Source of the DNA: an uncultured Phascolarctobacterium sp.
GTDB lineage: Bacteria > Bacillota > Negativicutes > Acidaminococcales > Acidaminococcaceae
Assembly (NCBI GenBank): GCA_949295115.1
Contig: CASFJU010000008.1
Location: 1-64,000 of the forward strand
DNA: 64,000 nucleotides
Direction of reading: 5' to 3'
A model generated the notes under the pieces. It worked only from the letters and a program-made list of their open reading frames with translations, made no database searches and had not been told where the DNA came from. Below, piece by piece: positions 15,057 to 23,543 of this stretch (position 1 is the stretch's first letter; each line of letters begins with the position of its first letter). Both the position numbers and the translations under genes were made by a program.

Positions 15057-17651
15057 ATGAAAAAGGAACAGTTTAACGTAACCGGCATGACCTGCGCCGC
15101 CTGCTCCGCCCGCGTGGAAAAAGCGGTGGGCAAGCTGGCGGGCGTGGATAAGGTTGCCGTGAACCTTTTGAAAAACAGCATGGTGGTCGATTACGACGAT
15201 GCCGCGCTGAACACGCAGGGCATTATCGACGCCGTTGTAAACGCGGGCTATGGCGCCTCGCTGAAAAACGCAGAGGTTAAAAAATCCGGCAAGGCCGCCG
15301 ATACGACGGGTGCGGATATTGCCAAACAGGAATACGAAAGCATAAAGCGCCGCTTAAAGCTGTCGCTGATTTTTGCCGTGCCGCTGTCCTATATTTCTAT
15401 GGGGCACATGATGGGCTGGCCGCTGCCCGGGTTTTTCCTCGGCGTGGAAAACGCGATGATTTTTTCGCTGACGCTGCTGCTTTTGGTAATTCCGGTGGTG
15501 TTCATCAATTTTAAATTTTTCCGCGTCGGGTTTAAAACGCTGTTCGGGCTTGCGCCGAATATGGATTCACTGATTGCCATCGGTGCGTCGGCGTCGCTTG
15601 TTTACGGCGTGTACGCGCTGTACAAAATCGCTTACGGCTTCGGCCACGGCGATTTGGCGATGGTTCACCGTTTTTCGATGGATTTGTATTTTGAATCGGC
15701 AGGCATGATTTTAACGCTGATTACCTTCGGCAAATTCCTTGAAGCGCGCGCCAAGGGCAGGACTAGCGACGCTATCAACAAGCTGATGAATTTAGCGCCG
15801 AAAACTGCCGTTGTGGAACGTGACGGTGCAGAAACCGAAGTGCCGGTGGAAGAAGTTGAAAAGGGCGATATCCTCGTCGTACGCAGCGGCATGAGCGTGC
15901 CGGTGGACGGCGTGGTGACGGAAGGGCAAGCCGCCGTGGATGAATCTGCCATTACGGGCGAGAGCATACCGGTGGAAAAAGAAGCGGGCGCAAAGCTCAT
16001 CGGCGCGACGGTGCTGAAAAGCGGCTTTTTAAAAATGCGTGCCGAAAAGGTCGGCGAAGAAACCACGCTGGCGCAGATTGTGCGTTTGGTGGACGACGCT
16101 ACCGGCAGCAAGCCGCCCATCGCCAAAATGGCGGATAAAGTCAGCGGCGTATTTGTACCGGCGGTTATCGGCATTGCCGCTGTTACCGGCGCAGTGTGGC
16201 TGTTGCTGGGCGAAAGTTTTGAATTTGCTCTCTCCAACGCCATAGCGGTACTGGTTATCAGCTGCCCGTGCGCGCTGGGGCTGGCAACGCCTACTGCGAT
16301 AATGGTCGGCACGGGGCGCGGCGCTTCCGGCGGCGTGCTGATTAAATCGGCCGAGGCGCTGGAAACCGTGCATGAAGTAAATACTGTGGTGCTGGATAAA
16401 ACCGGCACCATTACGCAGGGCACGCCGGGCGTGACGGACGTGCTGTACGGCAGAAACGTGGGCGAAGAAAGGCTGCTGCAGCTGGCCGCTTCGCTGGAAA
16501 AATATTCCGAGCATCCGCTGGCGGAGGCGATTGTAAGCCACGCCGCCGCTAAAAACATCCGGCTTGTGCCGGTAACAGGCTTTGCACAGGAAGCGGGCCG
16601 CGGCATTAAAGGCTTAATTGAAGGCAAACTGTGCCTCGGCGGCAACCGCAAAATGCTGGCGGATGCCGGTTTGTACAATGAGGACGCCAAAGCCGTTGAG
16701 CAAAAACTGGCTGGCGAAGGAAAAACGCCGCTGTTCTTTGTGTATGACGGCAATTTAATTGGCATTATCGCGCTGGCGGACACGGTTAAGCCTACCAGCC
16801 GCGCGGCAATAGCCGAGCTGAAACGCATGGGGCTGGAGGTTGTAATGCTTACCGGCGACAACGCGCAGACCGCGCAGGCGATACAGAAAGAAGTCGGCGT
16901 GGACCGCGTGGTAGCAGAGGTTTTGCCGCAGGATAAGGAAAATGAAATCCGCCGCTTGCAGGAGCAGGGCAAAAAAGTTGCCATGGTCGGCGACGGCATT
17001 AACGATGCGCCTGCTCTGGCGCGTGCCGATGTGGGCATTGCTATCGGTGCGGGTACGGATATCGCCATTGAATCGGCAGACTTGGTACTGATGAAAAGCG
17101 ACCTGCTGGACGTTGCCGGTGCCGTGCAGCTTGGGCATGCCGTTATCCGCAACATTAAGCAAAATTTGTTCTGGGCGCTGTTTTACAACGCCATCTGCAT
17201 CCCCGTGGCGGCAGGTTTGTTTTACCCTGCCTTCGGCTTAAAGCTCAGCCCCATGCTGGGCGCGCTGGCGATGAGCTTCAGTTCTGTTTTTGTAGTTACC
17301 AACGCCCTGCGTTTAAGGTTTTTTAAACCCGTGTACACCGCTGCCGCAGATGTAAGCGCGGCGGCAGGCGCTGCGCGCGAATGCAGGACGATGGCGATAG
17401 ATATTAAACAAAGCACAAAAGAAAGGGTTGATACCATGAAAAAAGTATTGGATGTAGAAGGCATGATGTGCCAGCACTGCGTGGCGCACGTTAACAAAGC
17501 ATTGAGCGGCATTGAAGGCGTGGAAGCCGTTGAAGTATCGCTGGAGGGCAAAACCGCAACCGTAACCATGGGCAAGGAAGTTGCCGACGACGTACTTGCC
17601 AAAGCCGTTGTTGACGCTGGCTACGAAGTAAAAGGCGTTAAAACTTTATAA
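15057..17651 (+). CDS. copA: Copper-translocating P1B ATPase with N- and C-terminal HMA domains
   Basis: An 864-residue inner-membrane Cu+ export ATPase. An N-terminal HMA metal domain has GMTCAAC (10-16). Eight membrane helices follow, with the CPC site near 403-405 (SCPCALGLATPT), phosphorylation DKTGT near 447, SEHPLAEA in the nucleotide domain and GDGINDAP near 645-652. A charged linker leads to a second HMA domain (about 794-864) with the variant site GMMCQHC, equivalent to a fused CopZ chaperone. An ATG at 17436 preceded by GAAAGGG could also start a free 71-residue CopZ. The last codons and terminator are duplicated 4.7 kb downstream, bounding the AT-rich island. HxlR is divergent and probably regulatory. 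Confidence 0.95.
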   Translation: MKKEQFNVTGMTCAACSARVEKAVGKLAGVDKVAVNLLKNSMVVDYDDAALNTQGIIDAVVNAGYGASLKNAEVKKSGKAADTTGADIAKQEYESIKRRLKLSLIFAVPLSYISMGHMMGWPLPGFFLGVENAMIFSLTLLLLVIPVVFINFKFFRVGFKTLFGLAPNMDSLIAIGASASLVYGVYALYKIAYGFGHGDLAMVHRFSMDLYFESAGMILTLITFGKFLEARAKGRTSDAINKLMNLAPKTAVVERDGAETEVPVEEVEKGDILVVRSGMSVPVDGVVTEGQAAVDESAITGESIPVEKEAGAKLIGATVLKSGFLKMRAEKVGEETTLAQIVRLVDDATGSKPPIAKMADKVSGVFVPAVIGIAAVTGAVWLLLGESFEFALSNAIAVLVISCPCALGLATPTAIMVGTGRGASGGVLIKSAEALETVHEVNTVVLDKTGTITQGTPGVTDVLYGRNVGEERLLQLAASLEKYSEHPLAEAIVSHAAAKNIRLVPVTGFAQEAGRGIKGLIEGKLCLGGNRKMLADAGLYNEDAKAVEQKLAGEGKTPLFFVYDGNLIGIIALADTVKPTSRAAIAELKRMGLEVVMLTGDNAQTAQAIQKEVGVDRVVAEVLPQDKENEIRRLQEQGKKVAMVGDGINDAPALARADVGIAIGAGTDIAIESADLVLMKSDLLDVAGAVQLGHAVIRNIKQNLFWALFYNAICIPVAAGLFYPAFGLKLSPMLGALAMSFSSVFVVTNALRLRFFKPVYTAAADVSAAAGAARECRTMAIDIKQSTKERVDTMKKVLDVEGMMCQHCVAHVNKALSGIEGVEAVEVSLEGKTATVTMGKEVADDVLAKAVVDAGYEVKGVKTL

Positions 17652-17654
17652 AAA
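17609..17654 (+). repeat. Left 46-bp direct repeat (copA 3' end)
   Basis: These 46 bp cover the last 13 codons of copA, its stop and part of the A-run. They are identical to 22326-22371. The following terminator is also repeated in diverged form (17666-17700 versus 22392-22425). The repeats bound the AT-rich three-gene island. Confidence 0.95.
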
Positions 17655-17665
17655 AATAAAATTGT

Positions 17666-17700
17666 AAAAGCAGGAGTGATAATCATTCCTGCTTTTATTT
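17666..17700 (+). terminator. copA terminator, left copy
   Basis: AAAAGCAGGA (17666-17675) pairs with TCCTGCTTTT (17687-17696). The right copy beyond the island differs only in the loop region. Confidence 0.88.
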
Positions 17701-17728
17701 ATGCAAAAATAAAATTTATCGTAAAATA

Positions 17729-17759
17729 TTGTTATTAAGCATATTAAATATGATATAAT
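17729..17759 (+). promoter_or_regulatory. Island promoter with palindromic operator
   Basis: TATAAT (17754-17759) is clear; TTGTTA (17729-17734) is a possible -35 at 19 bp. A perfect palindrome CATATT-A-AATATG (17740-17752) fills the spacer and is likely a repressor site. Confidence 0.55.
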
Positions 17760-17796
17760 AAACGAAACAAGAGTCCGGTAAAGGTGTGTAAATTTT

Positions 17797-18690
17797 ATGT
17801 CAAATGAGTTATTTAATAAATTTTTAAATTTAATGACGGATGATGAATTGAAAGGAATGATTTCTAATCAAAAGATTATAATATCAGGATTTAGAAATGA
17901 TGCTAAAAATATACCAAATGTTTTATTAAAAAACATTATTAAAGATTATTTAAAAAAGCATAAAAGTTCAAAAACATTAGAGAGTAAGGAAGATTATCTA
18001 GAACTAAAAGATAAAAATATAAATGAATTCAATTTACTTGTTCTAAATGATTTATATAGGGATATAAATATAGAAATAATTAATGAGTTTTTAACTAATA
18101 AAGAAAAATCTAATAAAGCAATTAATAATTTATCTTCAATGAGTTTTCGTAAAGAAAATAATGAATTAAAAGTTCAAAAAGAAAAACTAGATAAGCGGAT
18201 TCTAGAATTGACACGTGAAATAGAAAAAAATAAAAAAATATATGACAAAGAAAATGATATATTGAAACATGAAAATCAAAAATTAGTAAAAGAAATAGAA
18301 AATCTAAAAGAAATTATAAGTAAATACAAAGAAAATATAGAAAAGAATAATGTAGCGTTAAATGAAATATTGGGTATTAATAAATTCCAGAAAGAAAAAT
18401 TGGAATATTATGATAGTATATTTAAAACATATAATATTATTTTGTTTAAATTAGAAATAAAAGATAAACTAAACTTTCCATATAATTTTGAAATTATAAA
18501 TAATTATGCAGAGTTAGAAATTGCTTTGAATAATAATAACTTTACAGATTTTTGGTATTTAAAAAACTCTCTAGATCCATTTCTTTGGAATAAAATATTA
18601 ATGTTATTAAAAAAATCAAGTGATGTAATTAATATTAGAGCAATAGATGAAAATGTATTAGAATTATTAAAGATAGGAGTAAAATTATGA
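17797..18690 (+). CDS. Coiled-coil protein of McrBC-like system
   Basis: A 297-residue protein with no family I recognise. Residues about 1-110 are helical and lysine-rich. A long heptad-rich coiled coil runs from about 120 to 195 (KEIENLKEIISKYKENIEK-type repeats), then a 100-residue C-terminal domain (YYDSIFKTYNIILFKL onward). No catalytic motif is visible. Its stop overlaps the start of the McrB-like gene by 4 bp, so the three genes form one translationally coupled unit. Coiled-coil partners occur in CoCoNuT-type McrBC relatives, where they are thought to recognise or assemble on nucleic acid; that role here is inference. Very AT-rich. Confidence 0.75.
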   Translation: MSNELFNKFLNLMTDDELKGMISNQKIIISGFRNDAKNIPNVLLKNIIKDYLKKHKSSKTLESKEDYLELKDKNINEFNLLVLNDLYRDINIEIINEFLTNKEKSNKAINNLSSMSFRKENNELKVQKEKLDKRILELTREIEKNKKIYDKENDILKHENQKLVKEIENLKEIISKYKENIEKNNVALNEILGINKFQKEKLEYYDSIFKTYNIILFKLEIKDKLNFPYNFEIINNYAELEIALNNNNFTDFWYLKNSLDPFLWNKILMLLKKSSDVINIRAIDENVLELLKIGVKL

Positions 18691-20567
18691 GTAAAGAGAT
18701 TAGAGTTTTAGGAAAATTAGTAACAAAAGAAAATTTATTGAAATATACTGGTGATGAATTTAAAAAACCTGTTTTTCAAAATAGTGATTACGAAAATGTA
18801 GTAGTAGTAGAACCAATCTCCGATTTATCAGAATATTTTGCGGGGAAACAATTTGGGTATTGTAGTGCATGGCGTTTAAATAAAAAATATAATTTGATGA
18901 GTATAGAAGATATTGAAAATGATTTAAAAGATAAATATATTAGCTTTCATCCAAGAAGATATAGTAGTGATACTTATGGAAGAGATAATAAATTTCAAGC
19001 GTATGATTCTAAAATTATTGAAGATGTAGTTGCAAGCGATATAAAAAAATATATACCTTTACCATATTTTGATTTGGACGAAATGAGGATGAATGTAGAT
19101 GAATTTGAAGAAACTATAAAATCCGGTAAGCCGTTGAATATAGTGCCAGAAATGCCTTATGAAGATCCTAGCATGTTCATAGTAAAAAAACAAAAAAATA
19201 ATTTACAAGAAAGTGATATTTTTGTTTTTTTAAATATTGAAAGTATGAAGTATGACATGTATACTACAATTATAAAATTCTGTAATAATAAAATAGTTAA
19301 AAAGATTTTGCCTACTGAAGTTTATGAAAATATTATATTAGATCCGTGGAGAGGAAGTAATGTTATTTTTATAGAAGCAGATGTAGAAAGAGATCTTAAT
19401 AATAATTTTAAGTTAGATTGTGAAATTGTTGGTGAATTAAATAGTAATAACACTGAAGGAGAGATTACTGTTTGTGAAAAAGAAAATAATTTAATTAAAT
19501 TGTTAGATAATAATTCGCGTAAATTAGGATTATTATATGATAAAAAGGATTTAATAAATTTTCATATTGCAGTTAAATCGTCAGGATTGGTTATTCTTTC
19601 TGGTATGAGTGGTACGGGTAAATCTAAATTAATAAATCTGTATGCTAAAACATTAGGGTTAGATGATAGATTTAAAATGATACCCGTTAGTCCGGCATGG
19701 ACTGACGATGCTGATTTATTGGGTTACTTAGATTATAGAAATATGATATATCGTCCTGCTGATACTGATTTGGTTAATTTTTTAATAGATGCAGAAAAAC
19801 ATTCCGATGAATTATATATGGTATGTTTTGATGAAATGAATTTAGCTAGGGTAGAACATTATTTTTCACAATTTATTTCAGTGTTGGAAAATAATGATTC
19901 TGAAAGGTATATACAACTTTACAATTCTAATTTAAAAGAACGTGTTTATAATAGCAATATTTATCCACCAAAAATTTTGATAAGAAAGAATGTTATTTTT
20001 GTTGGAACTGTCAATATTGATGAATCAACCTTTCATTTTTCAGATAAAGTATTAGATAGAGCGAGTGTTATTAAGCTTAATATGCGTCCTTTTAATGATT
20101 TGGCGGAGATAAAGAGAAATATTATTTCAGAAGAAATAGAATATATTAACTTTAATAAAGAAGAATTTTTTGAAACAAGTGCGATTGGTTTTACGATGAC
20201 TGAAGAAGAATTAAATTTATTAGATGAGTTAAGTCAAATTTTAAAGTCTCATAATCCGCGAATGGGTATTGGTTATAGAATTGTAACACAAATTAATCAA
20301 TATCTTTCTTCTATACCTGAAAATATTGATTATAGCCGTCGAGAAGCTATAGATAATTTAATAGTACAAAGAATATTAACAAAAATTAGAGGCGCAGATG
20401 ATCAAATTATAAAGTTAATAGGCAAATTAGATGATGATAATAATTTGCAAGATAGCATTTTAAATAATTTATTTAATTTTTATGTAAATGTGTCAGACTT
20501 TAAGCAATCTAAAAATGTATTAATACAGAAAGCGAAAGAGTTGAATTTGTATGGATATACCATTTAA
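18687..20567 (+). CDS. McrB-like AAA+ NTPase
   Basis: A 626-residue protein. The N-terminal 270 residues are unassigned and probably hold target recognition. An AAA+ domain follows with Walker A GMSGTGKS (306-313), Walker B VCFDEMN (Asp382, Glu383) and the VNIDES segment (442-447), which occupies the place of the MNTADRS signature of GTP-using McrB. The arrangement VGTVNIDEST...FSDKVLDRA is typical of McrB relatives paired with DUF2357 nucleases. It should form a ring motor that drives the nuclease encoded next. It overlaps its neighbours by 4 and 17 bp. AT-rich and embedded in the copA-bounded island. GTP versus ATP use cannot be read. Confidence 0.88.
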   Translation: MSKEIRVLGKLVTKENLLKYTGDEFKKPVFQNSDYENVVVVEPISDLSEYFAGKQFGYCSAWRLNKKYNLMSIEDIENDLKDKYISFHPRRYSSDTYGRDNKFQAYDSKIIEDVVASDIKKYIPLPYFDLDEMRMNVDEFEETIKSGKPLNIVPEMPYEDPSMFIVKKQKNNLQESDIFVFLNIESMKYDMYTTIIKFCNNKIVKKILPTEVYENIILDPWRGSNVIFIEADVERDLNNNFKLDCEIVGELNSNNTEGEITVCEKENNLIKLLDNNSRKLGLLYDKKDLINFHIAVKSSGLVILSGMSGTGKSKLINLYAKTLGLDDRFKMIPVSPAWTDDADLLGYLDYRNMIYRPADTDLVNFLIDAEKHSDELYMVCFDEMNLARVEHYFSQFISVLENNDSERYIQLYNSNLKERVYNSNIYPPKILIRKNVIFVGTVNIDESTFHFSDKVLDRASVIKLNMRPFNDLAEIKRNIISEEIEYINFNKEEFFETSAIGFTMTEEELNLLDELSQILKSHNPRMGIGYRIVTQINQYLSSIPENIDYSRREAIDNLIVQRILTKIRGADDQIIKLIGKLDDDNNLQDSILNNLFNFYVNVSDFKQSKNVLIQKAKELNLYGYTI

Positions 20568-22368
20568 ACTTATTTTAAAAACAGGTTTTAATTTTAATAA
20601 TGAATATAAAAATATAGATTTTTTTACATCTCTTGAAGAGATAAATAATAAAAATTTTGAGACAAAATTGGAAATTGTTGAAAATAATGATGTTTCATTA
20701 AAGATAATTTCTGATTATGATGTAAAGGTGGAAATGGACGGATTTGATGGAGTGTTTGTTGATGAAATTAAACACAAAGATGGATATTATCTAACAATCA
20801 AAAATAAAGAAATAAAAGTATTTACTTTTGATAATTTTCCTTTACCGCCAGGTGAGTATATTTTAAGTGTAGAAGTATTGAGGAAAAAATACTATACTGT
20901 TTTTAAAGTAAAGCCTTCACAAGTAGAAGAACAAGATTGGCAGTATATGGTAGATCTTGTTTTAGATAGATTAAAAATACTAGCTTTAGACATTATTAGA
21001 AAGAAAATATTTGTAACAAAGGGAAATGCTATTGAAACTATAAATTCCGAGTTATGGTTGAAAATGCAAATAATTAATTCTTCTTTTAACAAAGTTATGG
21101 GGACATTGGATGATCTGGTTACAAAACCCCATAATAAGATTTCGAAAAAATATATTAGTTGTGATTATAATGAAATCATTCAAGAAGATAGAAAATCAAA
21201 TAAATTAAATGCTAAAAGCAAAAATCAAATTAATTACCAAGTGGGATTAAAAAAATATATTGATTATGATTTATCTGAAAATAGATATATAAAAAAGATA
21301 ATTTTAGAACTTGATAATTTGATATTAGCATTTTTGAATGAAGTTTCAGAACAACATAAGTTTTTACAAGGAAGTATTAATAAAAATATTTATCAAACCA
21401 ATAGAGATATTTCTGCAAATCAGCGCAACAAAGAAGCAATAGACTTGTTAGAGGATTTTAAAAGCAAAGGTAGAAAAATAAATTATATAATTAATATTTT
21501 AAAATCGACTGAATGGTTTAAAAATATAAAAACTAATTCATATGATAGAATTTCTGTTCAAAGTTTACTAGATCCGCGATATAATATATTAAGCAAACTA
21601 AGTAAAGATTTAAAAAATAATAACATTAAGTATAATACAGATAATTTATTTGCTTTTTTATATAAAAGAACTGATAAATTATATGAAGTATATGGATTTT
21701 TAAAGATATTTGATGTGTTAATTAATTTAGGATTTGAAGTTGAAAGTAGTTTAAAGACAGATAAAATTAATAATGAAATAAAAATTTTTGGACTAGAAGA
21801 AGGAGATATTTTCATATTAAAAAAAGATGATTTAAAAATTAAGTTGGTTTATGATGCAATTTTGTCTAATAAATCCGAAGAGACTGATAAGGAAAATCCA
21901 TTGTATACAAAAGGTCGGCATAATAGACCAGATGGTAGAATGGATTGTTTTATTAACATAGAAAATGATTATTATTATGCAGGTAGTTTAATAATTGATT
22001 TTAAATATCGAAAGAAAAATAGTTTTTGGAGTTCAGGAAATAATAATAGTCAGGAGCAGTTAAGGCAATATAGAAATGATATAACATCAAAATTTTATCT
22101 AAACTGGTCAATCGAAGATTCTGTTGATAAAAGAGTTGCACAAGAAGTGTGGGTATTATATCCAGATAGATATGATCCAAATAAATTAGATGTCGAAATA
22201 GATGATAAAATAAAATTTTTATCGTTTGTTCCTCAACATGAAGCATTTATTGATGAGCGGATAGAAGAGTTTGTAAACTATGTAAAAAAAGATGCATGGA
22301 AGAAATTTAAATGGAATAAATTAAATGTTGACGCTGGCTACGAAGTAAAAGGCGTTAAAACTTTATAA
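20551..22368 (+). CDS. McrC-like DUF2357 / PD-(D/E)XK nuclease with copA-derived tail
   Basis: A 605-residue partner of the McrB-like motor. The N-terminal half is beta-rich. The DUF2357 hallmark SENRYIKK occurs at 242-249, followed by a helical region. The C-terminal nuclease core shows RPDGRMD (459-465) and IIDFKYR with Asp483 and Lys485, matching PD-(D/E)XK. It should cut DNA or modified DNA when activated, as in type IV restriction. The final 13 residues, VDAGYEVKGVKTL, are identical to the end of CopA and are encoded by the right 46-bp repeat, so the native C-terminus was replaced at the island junction. The core is intact, so activity may be kept. Confidence 0.88.
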   Translation: MDIPFKLILKTGFNFNNEYKNIDFFTSLEEINNKNFETKLEIVENNDVSLKIISDYDVKVEMDGFDGVFVDEIKHKDGYYLTIKNKEIKVFTFDNFPLPPGEYILSVEVLRKKYYTVFKVKPSQVEEQDWQYMVDLVLDRLKILALDIIRKKIFVTKGNAIETINSELWLKMQIINSSFNKVMGTLDDLVTKPHNKISKKYISCDYNEIIQEDRKSNKLNAKSKNQINYQVGLKKYIDYDLSENRYIKKIILELDNLILAFLNEVSEQHKFLQGSINKNIYQTNRDISANQRNKEAIDLLEDFKSKGRKINYIINILKSTEWFKNIKTNSYDRISVQSLLDPRYNILSKLSKDLKNNNIKYNTDNLFAFLYKRTDKLYEVYGFLKIFDVLINLGFEVESSLKTDKINNEIKIFGLEEGDIFILKKDDLKIKLVYDAILSNKSEETDKENPLYTKGRHNRPDGRMDCFINIENDYYYAGSLIIDFKYRKKNSFWSSGNNNSQEQLRQYRNDITSKFYLNWSIEDSVDKRVAQEVWVLYPDRYDPNKLDVEIDDKIKFLSFVPQHEAFIDERIEEFVNYVKKDAWKKFKWNKLNVDAGYEVKGVKTL

Positions 22369-22371
22369 AAA
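22326..22371 (+). repeat. Right 46-bp direct repeat (copA 3' end)
   Basis: An exact copy of 17609-17654, read in frame as the end of the McrC-like gene. Together with the duplicated terminator it marks the right boundary of the island. Confidence 0.95.
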
Positions 22372-22391
22372 TTACAGCACAATAAAACTAT

Positions 22392-22425
22392 AAAAGCAGG
22401 AGTGGTTATTCATTCCTGCTTTTTG
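22392..22425 (+). terminator. Terminator, right copy
   Basis: AAAAGCAGGA (22392-22401) pairs with TCCTGCTTTTT (22414-22424). It is homologous to the copA terminator. Confidence 0.88.
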
Positions 22426-22461
22426 CTAATTTATTAAAATTTTGATAAAATAAACTAAATG

Positions 22462-22490
22462 TTGCCAGTTTTTTACATAAATGGTAGAAT
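22462..22490 (+). promoter_or_regulatory. Promoter of toxin-antitoxin operon
   Basis: TTGCCA (22462-22467) and TAGAAT (22485-22490), spacer 17 bp. Transcription would begin just before the leader hairpin. Confidence 0.6.
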
Positions 22491-22509
22491 AAAGGTACAA
22501 ATAAGCATT

Positions 22510-22556
22510 TAACCCACCGTAATGTTTTAATTCATTATAACAGTGGGCTTTTATTT
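22510..22556 (+). terminator. Leader hairpin / attenuator before the antitoxin gene
   Basis: CCCACCGTAATG near 22513 pairs with CATTATAACAGTGGG ending near 22547, and a T-rich stretch follows. It lies between promoter and start codon, so it may limit expression of the operon. Confidence 0.55.
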
Positions 22557-22578
22557 TCTCTGTAAGGAGGTTTAAACT

Positions 22579-23112
22579 ATGTTGAAAGCAACGGATATTG
22601 CCAATTTCTTCATAAGTTTATCAAATTCCGCAGAAGAAGGCCATATTACCAATATGAAGGTGAATAAATTAGTTTATTTTGCTCAGGCATGGAGTATGGT
22701 GACTTTAAAACAAAAGCTTTTTGATGAAAAAATAGAAGCGTGGCCGCATGGCCCCGTTATTCCATCTGTATATAATGCGTTCAATCAATATAAAAGCCAT
22801 AATATAAATGAACCCTGCGGAATTTTTGATGAAAATGTTTTTACTTCAGAACAGCTTGATTTGCTGACTGATGTGGCATTAGCTTACGGCGCGTATAGTG
22901 CAGCTTATTTAAGAGGATTAACACATAAACCGGGCACGCCGTGGAATATGGTATATGAAGAGCATAAAAGAAATGTAATTCCCGATAAAATGATTTATAA
23001 TTACTTTAAAAAACAGCCGCCTATGTTTAAAAACAGCATTGAAAAAGAAAATTTTGTAGGCTATCGTGATAATGAAGGGTATTTAGTTTTACCAAAGGAA
23101 CTGAATGAATGA
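22579..23112 (+). CDS. Panacea-domain (DUF4065/SocA-like) antitoxin
   Basis: A 177-residue protein with the Panacea/DUF4065 pattern: NMKVNKLVYFAQAWSMV near the N-terminus, EAWPHGPVIPSVYNAF in the middle and THKPGTPWNMVYE toward the end. Such proteins act as antitoxins with varied toxins in PanAT pairs. TAAGGAGG precedes ATG 22579. Its stop overlaps the start of the next gene (ATGA at 23109), the usual coupling in toxin-antitoxin operons. It lies directly right of the McrBC-like island and may be part of the same defence cluster. GC content is intermediate between island and host. Confidence 0.85.
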   Translation: MLKATDIANFFISLSNSAEEGHITNMKVNKLVYFAQAWSMVTLKQKLFDEKIEAWPHGPVIPSVYNAFNQYKSHNINEPCGIFDENVFTSEQLDLLTDVALAYGAYSAAYLRGLTHKPGTPWNMVYEEHKRNVIPDKMIYNYFKKQPPMFKNSIEKENFVGYRDNEGYLVLPKELNE

Positions 23113-23441
23113 TAGATTACAATGATTTAAATAAATGGGATGTGTGTCTGGCGGCAGTAAAATTTGAGGATGAACCGGATGTAGTAAAAATACGTCCTGT
23201 AATTATTTACGATAAACATGAGGCGTTTTTACTTTCATTTAAGGTAACAGGACAGCCGCCGAGAGAATGCTGTAAAGGTGAATATATTCTTCAAGAATGG
23301 GAAGCAGCCGGTTTGGATACGGTGTCAGTAGTAAGGACATCAAAACGATTAAAGTTGGAGCCGAAAGATTTTACTAAAAAACTGGGTCGTTTGCGTACGA
23401 AAGATATTATGGCATTAAAAGTAATTATGATGGGTTGGTAA
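23109..23441 (+). CDS. Probable PemK/MazF-like toxin partner
   Basis: A 110-residue protein resembling the SH3-like PemK/MazF barrel: DVCLAAVKFED, KIRPVIIYDK and AFLLSFKVTG are the first strands, and the C-terminal half (DTVSVVRTSKRLKLEP) matches the region around the S/T-x-R site. MazF-type toxins cut mRNA. The match is by pattern, so confidence in the family is moderate. It overlaps the Panacea antitoxin by 4 bp and the operon ends in a terminator. Together they are a candidate PanAT pair with a ribonuclease-like toxin. Confidence 0.7.
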   Translation: MIDYNDLNKWDVCLAAVKFEDEPDVVKIRPVIIYDKHEAFLLSFKVTGQPPRECCKGEYILQEWEAAGLDTVSVVRTSKRLKLEPKDFTKKLGRLRTKDIMALKVIMMGW

Positions 23442-23473
23442 AGCACTTAACTAAATTGTTGAGTGCTTTTTAT
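23441..23473 (+). terminator. Terminator after the toxin gene
   Basis: AAGCACT and AGTGCTT form the stem and TTTATTT follows. Confidence 0.75.
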
Positions 23474-23485
23474 TTATAAAAAATA

Positions 23486-23540
23486 ACCCTTCCCGCAGGA
23501 AGGGTACAGTGCCGGGTGCAACAGCCCGGCATTTTTATTT
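23486..23540. terminator. Two hairpins at the end of the merR-2 operon
   Basis: ACCCTTCC/GGAAGGGT (23486-23505) and TGCCGGG/CCCGGCA (23510-23531, then a T-run on the plus strand). They separate the convergent toxin and merR genes. Confidence 0.7.
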
Positions 23541-23543
23541 TTA

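Noticed and set aside
15665-17155. 496-codon Ser/Ala/Thr-rich open frame on the minus strand
   Set aside because: Antisense shadow of copA, caused by codon bias in GC-rich DNA.
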